NCBI RefSeq assembly: GCF_019459305.1
Contig: NZ_JAIBES010000132.1
Location: 1-47,369, forward strand
Direction: 5' to 3'
Source: Sphingopyxis sp.
GTDB taxonomy: Bacteria; Pseudomonadota; Alphaproteobacteria; Sphingomonadales; Sphingomonadaceae
Length of the DNA stretch: 47,369 bases
Shown one piece after another: positions 35,423-43,110 of the stretch. The translations under genes were made by a program, and so were the position numbers. Under the pieces are notes generated by a model. The model ran no database searches, had not been told where the DNA came from, and was given only the letters and a program-made list of their open reading frames with translations. Position 1 is the first letter of the stretch. Every line of letters begins with the position of its first letter.

Positions 35423-36166
35423 ATGCCGACAATCGACACCGCCCACGCCTTCGAGCTGGAATTCGCGCATATAAAAAACGGGACCAATCTGGCCAACCTG
35501 CTTCGTGACGCCTGCGCCTCCATGGGCTGCGCCTGGTTCGCGCTCAGCCACCATGTCGATTTTCTCGCCACGCCCGAGAAGGGCGTGCGGCTTCACAATT
35601 ATCCGGACGAGTGGGCCTATTGGTTCGATCAAAACCGCCTCGGGCCGTCCGATCCCGTACACCGGGCGAGCCAGCGCAGCAGGGCGGGCTTTCTCTGGCA
35701 CGACATGCGGCGCTACGACGCACCGCGCCCCGGTGACGAGATGATCCTCGCCGAAGCCCGGCGCCATGGCATCGGCGACGGGCTGACAGTGCCCGCCCAT
35801 CTTCCCGGTGATGCCCATGGCTCGGTGTCATTTGCATGGCGGCCCGGCTCCGCGGCCGATCCGGACGCGCTCCAATTTGCGCGCATGATCGGCGGCGCCG
35901 CCTTCGAAGCGGCGGACCGGATCGCCCATCCCGAAAGGCTGCACATCGGTCCGCGCCTGACCCACCGCCAGCGGCAATGCCTCATTCGGGCCGCTCAGGG
36001 CAATCCAATTCGGCGGATCGGACTCCATCTCGACATCTCGCCGGACACCGTGCGCGAGCACCTGCGCAACGCCCGCCAGCGCTATGGCGCCAATGGCGGC
36101 ACCGTGCTGACGGTGCGCGCGCTTTATGATGGCGACATCAGCTTCGCCGATCTCGTTCGCCGCTAA
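35423..36166 (+). CDS. LuxR-family quorum-sensing regulator
   Basis: A 247-aa transcription factor. The N-terminal part (about 15-165) matches the acyl-homoserine-lactone-binding domain with its ligand-pocket aromatics (PDEWAYWFDQNRLGPSDPVH, then GDGLTVPAHLPGDAHGSVSF). The C-terminal LuxR helix-turn-helix is at 180-240 (LTHRQRQCLIRAAQGNPIRR, HLDISPDTVREHLRNARQRY). The HTH lacks the near-universal Glu after LTxRE (it has RQRQ), so DNA contacts may differ. It is followed 83 bp later by the cognate-type synthase gene. The start is the ATG at 35423; no good ribosome-binding site is obvious. Confidence 0.93.
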   Translation: MPTIDTAHAFELEFAHIKNGTNLANLLRDACASMGCAWFALSHHVDFLATPEKGVRLHNYPDEWAYWFDQNRLGPSDPVHRASQRSRAGFLWHDMRRYDAPRPGDEMILAEARRHGIGDGLTVPAHLPGDAHGSVSFAWRPGSAADPDALQFARMIGGAAFEAADRIAHPERLHIGPRLTHRQRQCLIRAAQGNPIRRIGLHLDISPDTVREHLRNARQRYGANGGTVLTVRALYDGDISFADLVRR

Positions 36167-36173
36167 AAAACGC

Positions 36174-36202
36174 CTGCACCCCCCTATCATGCTATGGTGC
36201 AG
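36174..36202. promoter_or_regulatory. Inverted repeat between luxR and luxI
   Basis: A perfect 7-bp dyad, CTGCACC at 36174-36180 and GGTGCAG at 36196-36202, separated by 15 bases. It starts 7 bp after the luxR stop codon and ends 47 bp before the luxI start. It is longer than the classic 18-20 bp lux box, so it may be a LuxR operator with extended arms or simply an RNA hairpin. Confidence 0.45.
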
Positions 36203-36249
36203 CTGAAAAAAGCGGTTCAATTGGATCGCCTCTTTGAAAGGAGGCATCC

Positions 36250-36864
36250 ATGTTACTTATCATCGACCATCAGAACGTCGCGCGCGAACATCGAGCCCTT
36301 CGCTCGATGTTCGAGGCGCGTAAGCGTGTTTTCATCGACCTTCTAAATTGGGACCTTCCCGCGCTTGCCGGCCGGTTCGAGCTCGACCATTTCGACGATG
36401 TCGATGCGACCTATCTCATCGTGACCGATGGCGATGGCGAGCATCTCGCCTCGGCGCGGCTGCTTCTCACCACGCAGCCCGGGCTTCTGGACAGTCTGTT
36501 CCCGCAGCTCGTTGACGGACCGGTCCCGCAGGGACCCAAGGTTCTCGAAATCACCCGCTTCTGCCTGTCGCCGGGGATCGGGGCGCGGCAGCGGAGGGTC
36601 GCGCGCGATTCGCTGCTGGTGGGACTTGTCGAATTCGCACTCGCTAACTCTATCCGCACCTATACCGGCGTCGCCGAGCTCGGCTGGTTCCGGCAGATCG
36701 AGGCTTTCGGCTGGGACTGCCGGGCGCTCGGCGCGCCCTGCCTTCACGGCGGCCAGGCGCTCACGGCGCTTCGCATCGACCTCGACGGTTCCACCATCTC
36801 CCGCCTCGCCGCAGCGGGCATTGTCAGCAAGGCGGTCGCGGTCTCCGCGGCGCGCGCCGCGTGA
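36250..36864 (+). CDS. Acyl-homoserine-lactone synthase (LuxI family)
   Basis: A 204-aa autoinducer synthase joining S-adenosylmethionine and an acyl donor. Conserved features are the N-terminal R/F/W set (MFEARKRVFIDLLNWDLP), the acidic residues in RFELDHFDDVDATYLIV, SARLLLTTQPGLLDSLFPQL and EITRFCLSPG. The start has a strong AAGGAGG ribosome-binding site. It is preceded by its likely receptor gene and followed 7 bp later by phyH with GGAGG, so luxI-phyH-gntR should be one transcript. Acyl-chain length cannot be predicted from this. Confidence 0.95.
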   Translation: MLLIIDHQNVAREHRALRSMFEARKRVFIDLLNWDLPALAGRFELDHFDDVDATYLIVTDGDGEHLASARLLLTTQPGLLDSLFPQLVDGPVPQGPKVLEITRFCLSPGIGARQRRVARDSLLVGLVEFALANSIRTYTGVAELGWFRQIEAFGWDCRALGAPCLHGGQALTALRIDLDGSTISRLAAAGIVSKAVAVSAARAA

Positions 36865-36871
36865 GGAGGGC

Positions 36872-37783
36872 ATGATGATTGTTCATCCGGACATGGCAGT
36901 AATGCCTGCCTGCCATTCGCCCGCAGGATGTGAGCTGCTCGAACAGGGCTATACCATCCTGCGCGGTGCGGCTTCCGCTTCGCTGATCGGCGGCATCGCG
37001 CGCGATCTCGAACCGCGTTTCGCGGCGACGCCCTTTTGCGAAGGCGGTTTTTACGGCGAGCGTACCAAGCGCTTCGGCCGGCTTCTCATCCGCTCGCCGC
37101 TTATGGGCGAACTGGTGATGCACCAGCCGATCCTCGATCTCGCAGAACTCGCGCTCGGGAAATGGTGCGAGAGGATCCAGCTCAACCTCGCGCAGGCGAT
37201 TGAACTTCATCCCGGCGAGCTCGCACAGTTTCCGCATCGCGATCAGGACATGTGGCAGGGCTCCCTCGGCGAGGTAGAATATCTCGTCAATGTCATGTGG
37301 CCGCTGACCGATTTCACCGAGACGAACGGGGCAACGCTGATCTGGCCAAGGAGCCATGGTGTCGAAGCGCTCGTCGAGCAGCCGGCCGAGCCGCCGATCG
37401 TCGCGGAAGCGGAGCCGAGCGACGCGATCGTCTTTCTCGGCTCCACCCTGCACGGCGCGGGGGCGAATCGCAGCGTGGCCGCGCGGCGCGGCATCATCGT
37501 CAGCTACTGTCTCGGGTGGCTCAAGCCCTATGAAAACCAATGGCTTGCCTATCCGCCCGAGGTCGCGAAAGACTTTTCGGCCGACCTTGCGGCGCTGGCA
37601 GGTTATGCGCAGCACCGCCCCAACCTCGGCAACTTCGAAGGCCAATGTCCGTCGGTCCTGTTCGGCGGCTGCCCTGCCGAGCCGCTCGCCGCGGTCGACG
37701 CGCTCCGCCCCGACCAGAGCGCGCTGCTTGCCGATCATATAGCCCGGCAACGATCCGCGCATAGTGAGGAGCGAGCGGCATGA
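36872..37783 (+). CDS. Phytanoyl-CoA dioxygenase (PhyH)-family Fe(II)/2-oxoglutarate oxygenase
   Basis: A 303-aa non-heme oxygenase. The start at MMIVHPDMAV follows GAGGAGGG; a longer reading would lie inside luxI and is rejected. The 2-His-1-carboxylate triad is visible: HRDQD (HxD, residues about 118-122) and the distal His in STLHGAGANRSVAARRGIIV, with an Arg for 2-oxoglutarate. I recall phyH genes directly behind luxI in several sphingomonads, so it may modify the signal or be a QS output. Here it also lies upstream of lasso precursors, so peptide hydroxylation is possible. Its stop overlaps the gntR start as ATGA. Confidence 0.9.
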   Translation: MMIVHPDMAVMPACHSPAGCELLEQGYTILRGAASASLIGGIARDLEPRFAATPFCEGGFYGERTKRFGRLLIRSPLMGELVMHQPILDLAELALGKWCERIQLNLAQAIELHPGELAQFPHRDQDMWQGSLGEVEYLVNVMWPLTDFTETNGATLIWPRSHGVEALVEQPAEPPIVAEAEPSDAIVFLGSTLHGAGANRSVAARRGIIVSYCLGWLKPYENQWLAYPPEVAKDFSADLAALAGYAQHRPNLGNFEGQCPSVLFGGCPAEPLAAVDALRPDQSALLADHIARQRSAHSEERAA

Positions 37784-38403
37784 ACGCCGGCTCGACGATG
37801 GAGCGGGTCTATCTCGAACTTAAGGCGCGGATCGTCGGCGGTGCCTATCCGCCGGGGACGCGCCTCGATCCCTTCCACCTCGCCAAGCGGCTTGCCGCAA
37901 GCCCGACGCCGGTGCGTGAAGCGCTCCATCGCCTGTCGGGCGAACGCATTGTCGACAGCTGGCACCAGGAAGGATTCCGGCAACCGATCTTCGCCGAATC
38001 CGACCTCAGCGACATCTATCGCTGGACCGGCGCGCTCGTCGGGCTTGCGCTCGGCGCGCCAGCAATTCGGTCTATAGAGCCAGCGACATCGCTCGTGGCG
38101 ATGGAGGTCGAAGATTATCCGGCGCGAGTCGCGCGGTTGTTCCGGGCGATCGCCCTTCTCAGCGACAATCGCGAGCTTCGTTACGCGATCGTCAATTCCG
38201 TCGAGCGGAGCGAGTTTTTCCGCGCGGTCGAGGTGCGGACCGATCCCGTTGCAGAGGAGCAATTAGCCACAATGGAGACGGCATATCAGGCGCAGCGCTG
38301 GGCCGAACTTCGCGGCAAAAGCGCCGCATTTCACCGTCGGCGGGTAGCGCGGGCGGGCCGGGTCGTCGCCGAACTTCGGCCGCGCTCGCAAACAATCGAA
38401 TGA
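37780..38403 (+). CDS. GntR-family transcriptional regulator
   Basis: A 207-aa regulator with the N-terminal GntR winged helix (VYLELKARIVGGAYPPGTRL, HLAKRLAASPTPVREALHRL) and a shorter helical effector domain to residue 200. It is translationally coupled to phyH by ATGA. The lasso precursor gene begins 97 bp after its stop, so it is the immediate upstream neighbour and a plausible local regulator of precursor expression. I recall GntR genes near other alphaproteobacterial lasso clusters, but which promoter it binds is not visible. Confidence 0.9.
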   Translation: MNAGSTMERVYLELKARIVGGAYPPGTRLDPFHLAKRLAASPTPVREALHRLSGERIVDSWHQEGFRQPIFAESDLSDIYRWTGALVGLALGAPAIRSIEPATSLVAMEVEDYPARVARLFRAIALLSDNRELRYAIVNSVERSEFFRAVEVRTDPVAEEQLATMETAYQAQRWAELRGKSAAFHRRRVARAGRVVAELRPRSQTIE

Positions 38404-38500
38404 TATTCTCCGGATTGTGAAAACACATAAATTCTATCTTTTCCAGCGGCGTAAGATCGTCGGTGCCGCAATTCCGCGGCACGTGTGAAAGGAAACGATC

Positions 38501-38623
38501 ATGGATCGTGAAACCAACGACCTCGTCGAACTCGGCAGTGTCAGCACCGACACCGCCGGCGAAGAGCGCTTCGGCATCGAGCCGGGCGGCAAGGAACTCG
38601 TCGCGGGCCTGCGCCAGGACTGA
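38501..38623 (+). CDS. Lasso peptide precursor A1
   Basis: A 40-aa precursor not recognisable by size alone but convincing by context. The leader is MDRETNDLVELGSVSTDTA, with Thr at position -2 as lasso maturation usually requires, and the predicted 21-residue core starts GEERFGIEPGG and ends AGLRQD. Gly1 and Glu8 would form an 8-residue macrolactam ring. The tail xxQD resembles sphingopyxin II. Ribosome-binding site GAAAGG lies 8 bases before the ATG, identical in spacing to A2. The nearly identical leader of A2 and the adjacent B and C genes support the call. A hand-summed monoisotopic mass for the cyclised 21-residue core is 2238.14. Confidence 0.9.
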   Translation: MDRETNDLVELGSVSTDTAGEERFGIEPGGKELVAGLRQD

Positions 38624-38636
38624 GACGGGCGTCCGG

Positions 38637-38659
38637 GGGCCGGCCGAGCCGGCCTCCGG
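38637..38659 (+). promoter_or_regulatory. RNA hairpin between precursor genes
   Basis: GGGGCCGGC-CGA-GCCGGCCTC forms a 9-bp stem with one mismatch, 14 bp after the A1 stop codon. It could stabilise or attenuate the transcript, raising A1 over downstream genes. Confidence 0.55.
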
Positions 38660-38695
38660 CACCGCCTGTTTGAACGTTTATGAAAGGCTGCGACG

Positions 38696-38818
38696 ATGAA
38701 CAACGAAACGAACGACCTTGTCGAACTCGGATGCGTCAGCACCGACGCGGCCGGCGAGCACGGACTTCCCATGGAAATGGGCGGCCGCGAAGATTGGGCC
38801 GGTCTTACGCAGGACTGA
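38696..38818 (+). CDS. Lasso peptide precursor A2
   Basis: A second 40-aa precursor sharing most of the A1 leader (MNNETNDLVELGCVSTDAA) but a different core beginning GEHGLPMEMGG and ending AGLTQD. Gly1-Glu8 again gives an 8-residue ring, with GG at positions 10-11 and the same QD end. The Thr at -2 of A1 is Ala here (leader ends DAA), which is unusual. An overlapping upstream ATG reads in another frame and is not the start. The hand-summed monoisotopic mass of the cyclised 21-residue core is 2266.97. Confidence 0.88.
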   Translation: MNNETNDLVELGCVSTDAAGEHGLPMEMGGREDWAGLTQD

Positions 38819-38828
38819 CCTTCACGTC

Positions 38829-38854
38829 GGGGACCGGCTTCGCCGCCCGTCTCC
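38829..38854 (+). promoter_or_regulatory. RNA hairpin before the lasso B gene
   Basis: GGGGACCGGC-TTCGCC-GCCCGTCTCC forms a 10-bp stem with two mismatches, closely followed by TGTTTT. It looks like an attenuator between the precursors and the enzyme genes. Hairpins at this place are known in proteobacterial lasso operons. Confidence 0.55.
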
Positions 38855-38873
38855 TGTTTTACTGGAACAGAGT

Positions 38874-39527
38874 ATGGGCTGGAAGCTGGTCCCCGGTACG
38901 GGCTTTTGCGAGACGGGCGGCCAGCTCGTCTTTCTCGACTTGCGGCGCGACAGGTATTTCGCGCTTGAGGGCAACGATCGTTCGGCGTTCGAGCGCCTCC
39001 GCTGCGGCGAACCGAATGACAGTGATGCGATGACGCGGCTCGTTGCGACGGGACTGCTCCGCCGATGCGATGGTCTGAGCCAAATCGAGCCTACTGCGGT
39101 TGAAGTGCCCGATCACGACCTGTCAGCTGTTGGCGATACGAGCGTCGACTTCGCCATGGTTGTCCGGGCCGGCCTAGCGCTACACTGGGCACGCCGCGCG
39201 ATGCGCCCGAACCGGCTCGCGCAGACCTTCGAATCTCTGCAGGCGCGAAGGTCCGCGCTCGGGCGTGAAACGGACGATATGGCTACGACCGCGGTCGCAG
39301 CAGGCTATGCGGGCAATCGGTGGATGCATCGCGCACCGCCGCGCTGCCTAGTCGATGCGCTGGCCCTTGATCATATCCTGTTGTCCCGCGGACACGCTGT
39401 CACTTTCGTATTCGGCGTGCGAACGGCGCCGTTCAAGGCCCATTGCTGGCTTCAGACCGCATCTGCCATTCTCACCGGCACCGCTGCCGAAGCGCGCAAT
39501 TTCACCCCGATCCTCGTGATCCGATGA
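38874..39527 (+). CDS. Lasso peptide B protein (RRE + transglutaminase-like leader protease)
   Basis: A 217-aa fused B protein. Residues 1-80 form the PqqD-like RiPP recognition element that binds the leader (FLDLRRDRYFALEGNDRSAF). Residues 95-217 form the transglutaminase-fold protease that removes the leader: nucleophile Cys158 in RAPPRCLVDALALDHILL and His190 in FKAHCWLQ. The Asp that usually follows (AHxWxxxxxxxxND) seems to be missing; the region reads LTGTAAEARNFTPI. The start at 38874 is the first that yields the RRE. The stop overlaps the cyclase start as ATGA. Confidence 0.93.
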   Translation: MGWKLVPGTGFCETGGQLVFLDLRRDRYFALEGNDRSAFERLRCGEPNDSDAMTRLVATGLLRRCDGLSQIEPTAVEVPDHDLSAVGDTSVDFAMVVRAGLALHWARRAMRPNRLAQTFESLQARRSALGRETDDMATTAVAAGYAGNRWMHRAPPRCLVDALALDHILLSRGHAVTFVFGVRTAPFKAHCWLQTASAILTGTAAEARNFTPILVIR

Positions 39528-41215
39528 CACCCGCTATCCTTGCATGGCTTGGAAACCTGGAAGCGGGTGCTGACGTGGCTCTGGCCGCTGAACGCCATGG
39601 TATGATCGCGGTAGACCAGTCACCGGGCAGGCTGATATTTGCGAGCGAAAATGTCCCGCTAAATCGAAAGGCTGACGGCCGGATCATCATCGGAGATTGT
39701 TTTGGCGATTCGACGCGCTCGCCAATGCCCGAGCCCTGCTGGGGCAATTTCCTCGCTTTCTTCAAGAATGGAAGACGGCAAAGCGTCGAACGGGCAGCAC
39801 TCACCGGCCTGCCGCTCTACTGGCGCCAGAGACCGGACGGTGTCCTGCTCGCGTCGGACGAACGGCTAATGCCGCAAGCCGCGCCGGTCTCGGTCGACTG
39901 GGACTTTGTTGCGCACACGCTAGCCTTCATCAACCTCCGCTCTGAGCAGACCGGCATGGCTGGGCTCCGCGAGCTGTTGCCGGGGACGCGCATCGATTGT
40001 GAGGGAGGCTGTGCCGCAGTCGTTTCGACATGGTGCCCTTGGGACTTTGTTGCCCAGCCGAAATCGGGGGAACTGGCCGACATCGCGTCCGATCTCGAGC
40101 GCCGGATCATTGACTGCACGGCAGCGTGGAGCGCGACGCGGCGCGATATCATTGTTGAACTCTCTGGGGGGCTCGATTCCTCCATCGTGACCGCGGCACT
40201 CGCCGCCGCCAGCGCCGACTTTTCCGCGATCACGTTCGCAACCCCTGACGCCGAGGGCGACGAGCGCCGCTATGCGCGCGCGGTCGCGTCCCATTACGGC
40301 ATCAAACTCATTGAGGTCGAGCATGACGATCAGGCGATCGATCTTGCCGCTCCGCTTGCTGAAGCGTCCGCGCGGCCGGGCGCCTACAGCGTCCTCGGCG
40401 GCCTGGATCTGGCATTTGCCGAAGCCGTCCCTGATCGCTCGCGGTCGATATTCGGCGGGATCGGAGGCGACAGCGTATTTCATCTCGACGGCACAATTGC
40501 CCCCATTCTCGACGCCTACGCCTCCTTTGGTGCGTCCCGACAAGCATTCGAGACGATGCGCGACGTGGCACGTGCCAGCGGCGCGACGGTCTGGGAAGCA
40601 GCAAGGCTGGCGTGGCGCGCCCACCGCGCCGGCCCGCGGATCGGCTGGCGCCGCGACACGGACTATTTGAATGAGGCGCGGCTGCCGTCAGCGCCCTATT
40701 CACATCCGTGGGACGGCGGTGCTGAGCAGTTTTCGCAGGCCAAGCGCAATCATGTGGAATCGGTGCGGAGAATCTTGGATTTTCTCGACCGCCCGCGACG
40801 CTGGCTAGGGCGTGAGACCTTTGCTCCCTTATTATCCCGGCCTGTCGTTGAGCTGTGTCTGGCGATCCCCAGCGGAACATGGTTTTCCGGCGGACGAAAT
40901 CGCGCGGTCGCGCGCGCGGCCTTTGCGCGTCGATTGCCCGCCGACGTCGTCTGGCGACGCGGGAAGGGGCGCATGGAGGCGCTCTGCGCCGCAGCCTATC
41001 TGAGGCAGCGGACAGGGCTGAAGGAATTACTTCTTGCAGGACAGCTGGCCGAGCGCGGGCTGCTCGACCTGCCGGCAATCGAGTACTATCTCGACCGAGA
41101 TCTTGTCGAGGGTGATTTTGACTATTTTCGCCTGATCGAGATCGCCGACGTCGAGCGCTGGGTGCGAGCTGTTGAATCGGAAGGCAGGGCCGGGTTCAGC
41201 TTTGCCCATCGTTGA
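39524..41215 (+). CDS. Lasso cyclase C (asparagine-synthetase-like)
   Basis: A 563-aa AsnB homologue that adenylates the ring Asp/Glu side chain and closes the macrolactam with Gly1. The N-terminal glutaminase-like domain lacks the catalytic Cys2 of real AsnB (it begins MTPAILAWLGN), as in other lasso cyclases. The ATP-pyrophosphatase loop IVELSGGLDSSIVTAAL is at about 208-224, and IFGGIGGDSVFHLDG further on. It is translationally coupled to B. Its last 94 bases overlap the end of the isopeptidase gene on the other strand. Confidence 0.95.
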   Translation: MTPAILAWLGNLEAGADVALAAERHGMIAVDQSPGRLIFASENVPLNRKADGRIIIGDCFGDSTRSPMPEPCWGNFLAFFKNGRRQSVERAALTGLPLYWRQRPDGVLLASDERLMPQAAPVSVDWDFVAHTLAFINLRSEQTGMAGLRELLPGTRIDCEGGCAAVVSTWCPWDFVAQPKSGELADIASDLERRIIDCTAAWSATRRDIIVELSGGLDSSIVTAALAAASADFSAITFATPDAEGDERRYARAVASHYGIKLIEVEHDDQAIDLAAPLAEASARPGAYSVLGGLDLAFAEAVPDRSRSIFGGIGGDSVFHLDGTIAPILDAYASFGASRQAFETMRDVARASGATVWEAARLAWRAHRAGPRIGWRRDTDYLNEARLPSAPYSHPWDGGAEQFSQAKRNHVESVRRILDFLDRPRRWLGRETFAPLLSRPVVELCLAIPSGTWFSGGRNRAVARAAFARRLPADVVWRRGKGRMEALCAAAYLRQRTGLKELLLAGQLAERGLLDLPAIEYYLDRDLVEGDFDYFRLIEIADVERWVRAVESEGRAGFSFAHR

Positions 41216-43110
41216 TACTGCTGCGCCTTGGAAGGATCGGGATCGACCTCGCCTTTCAACCAGAAGCGAAACCAGTCGAGATTGCGCTCGTAGGCGGCCA
41301 GTTTCTGCCGCGGCTCGACCTTGATGTGTGGGGCGTACGGGAAAATATGTGTCTCGCCCATATGCGCGGTCGCGAGCCGGCTGACCAGTTCAATGGAAAG
41401 GCGGGCCTCTTGCTCGGGGAATTGCATCAGAACCGGTGCGCTGATCTTGTCGATATTGAGCGCCGGTGAAAGCCGCTTCCAACCATCCGGCGTCTCGTCA
41501 GGCGACCGCACGCCCCATGTCTTCTCGATATTATCGTCGAAGGTCTCACGTCCTGGTCGCGCGTTGAACCAGTAATAGGCCGGCTCCATCTGGACCGAAG
41601 CAATCGATATTGCCTTGAGGATGTTGCTGCGGGTCGCGGTCCACATCGTGACCTCGCTTCCGAAGCTGAGCCCGCCCATGCCGACCCGGTCTACATCCAC
41701 GATCCCCCTGTCGGACAAGAGCTTCGTCACGCTCTCCACCGCTGCGAGCGCCCTGTCATAGCGAACGGCCTTATCCACATTTCCTGGAACAGCGTTGATG
41801 CAGAGCGACGCGATGCCATGCGCGGCGAGCGCGCGCAAAGGCCATTCATCGCCAACGCCCCCGCGAAGATAGCCCGCGCAGCTATAGTAAGTGATGAAGA
41901 GCGGCAGCCGCCCGGGGATCTTCGGGCGAATAAGAACGCCCGACGCACGGCTGCCGCCCGCCTGCCACACGATCGTTTCGGCAAGGAGCCCGTCGTGGTC
42001 AGGATGGGAATTGGGAGCGTCGATGATCTGCTTGGTGCCATTTTTGCCGATGCGGACGAGGCGCGGTGGCAGTGCGGCCGCGGCTTCAACGCAGAAGAGC
42101 GCATCGCCCGTCAGCGCGCACGGCGTGAAATATTTGCGGTCGCCCGAAAGCTGACCGTCGGATGCTGCCATTTCTGTCAGTCGCCGGCTTTTTTGCGACC
42201 AGCGCTGTAGGCGTTGACGAAAATCGGCGTCGTGCGTCGCGACGATGGCGTCGCCGCCATCGAGCGCGTGCCACCACGAAAGGCGCGGGAGTTCGGCGGC
42301 GCAGCCGACTTTAGTCTTGCAGACACCCTGCGCTTCGAGTGATGCGCGCAAATCGGAGGGAAGGTCGCTCGTCAGGAGAAAGAGAGAGTCTCGTTGCGGT
42401 GCGAGCAACGCTTTCTCTTCCCCGCGCGCAAGGCGCGTCAAGCCGTCCGGCGCGCGGGCCGAGATTTTGCGAGGTTCTGCGGAGAGCAGGGGCGCGCGAT
42501 CGAACCAGTCGTTCACAAAACGTTGGCTCGCGGCGCGGCCGTTGACCAGGGCGCCGCGGAAGAGAGGCTGCGCGAGATCGGTGTGACCGTCGACGAGAAT
42601 GCCATTTTCGCGTTCGGCTTCTTCGGTGCGGGCGATCACGTCGCGCGGCGGACCTTGGCTGGCGACGAGCGTTCCGTCCTCGCTGAACGCAAAGGTCTCG
42701 ACATCGCCTTCTCCCGCAACAATTGGACGAAATCCCGATCCGTCTGCGGAGCTCGCCCAGAGCGCGACCCGGCCATCGACGAGCGCGCGGATGACAAGGC
42801 GCTTCCCGTCCGGCGACCATTTGGCTTCACCGGGGATGATCACGCCAGCATCGTTCCACATGGCCGTCCCGGCGCGCCCCAGCGAACGCGGCGCCGACTG
42901 CCCGTCGGCAGCAACGATATACCAATCGACGTCGATCCGGTTGGTCAGAGTTGATGGACGCTCGATGCGATACGCAATCCATTTGCCGTCGGGCGATGCC
43001 TCGATTCCCGAGATATCAGCAGTCTCGGCAATCGCGCGCGACGTTATCTGACTGGCCGCAGGTGACGCTGCGGCCATCAGGGCGACGAGAAGGGCTGCGC
43101 GGCTTACCAT
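41122..43110 (-). CDS. Lasso peptide isopeptidase (AtxE-like, prolyl oligopeptidase fold)
   Basis: A 662-aa serine hydrolase with an N-terminal signal peptide (MVSRAALLVALMAAASPAAS), a seven-bladed beta-propeller region (about 25-400; WSPDGKRLVIRALVDGR) and a C-terminal alpha/beta-hydrolase domain. The nucleophile Ser482 is in GMGGLSFGSEV, His near 595 in YAPHIKVEPRQ, and an acidic residue in QFPEQEARL (Glu566 or Glu568). I recall a Ser-Glu-His triad in AtxE2, which this matches. Such enzymes cleave the macrolactam isopeptide bond and linearise the lasso, here probably in the periplasm after import. Its start overlaps the TonB receptor stop by 7 bases. Confidence 0.93.
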   Translation of the reverse strand: MVSRAALLVALMAAASPAASQITSRAIAETADISGIEASPDGKWIAYRIERPSTLTNRIDVDWYIVAADGQSAPRSLGRAGTAMWNDAGVIIPGEAKWSPDGKRLVIRALVDGRVALWASSADGSGFRPIVAGEGDVETFAFSEDGTLVASQGPPRDVIARTEEAERENGILVDGHTDLAQPLFRGALVNGRAASQRFVNDWFDRAPLLSAEPRKISARAPDGLTRLARGEEKALLAPQRDSLFLLTSDLPSDLRASLEAQGVCKTKVGCAAELPRLSWWHALDGGDAIVATHDADFRQRLQRWSQKSRRLTEMAASDGQLSGDRKYFTPCALTGDALFCVEAAAALPPRLVRIGKNGTKQIIDAPNSHPDHDGLLAETIVWQAGGSRASGVLIRPKIPGRLPLFITYYSCAGYLRGGVGDEWPLRALAAHGIASLCINAVPGNVDKAVRYDRALAAVESVTKLLSDRGIVDVDRVGMGGLSFGSEVTMWTATRSNILKAISIASVQMEPAYYWFNARPGRETFDDNIEKTWGVRSPDETPDGWKRLSPALNIDKISAPVLMQFPEQEARLSIELVSRLATAHMGETHIFPYAPHIKVEPRQKLAAYERNLDWFRFWLKGEVDPDPSKAQQYQRWAKLNPALPSDSTARTQRSTSAISIRRK

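Noticed and set aside
36428..36871. N-terminal extension of the PhyH protein running inside luxI in another frame
   Set aside because: The extension is Arg/Ser-rich shadow sequence. The ATG at 36872 has a strong GGAGG site and begins the family-like part.
38680..39033. 117-aa frame starting at the ATG 16 bp before precursor A2
   Set aside because: It reads A2 and the start of B out of frame, is Arg-rich and has no motif; A2 has the leader conserved with A1.
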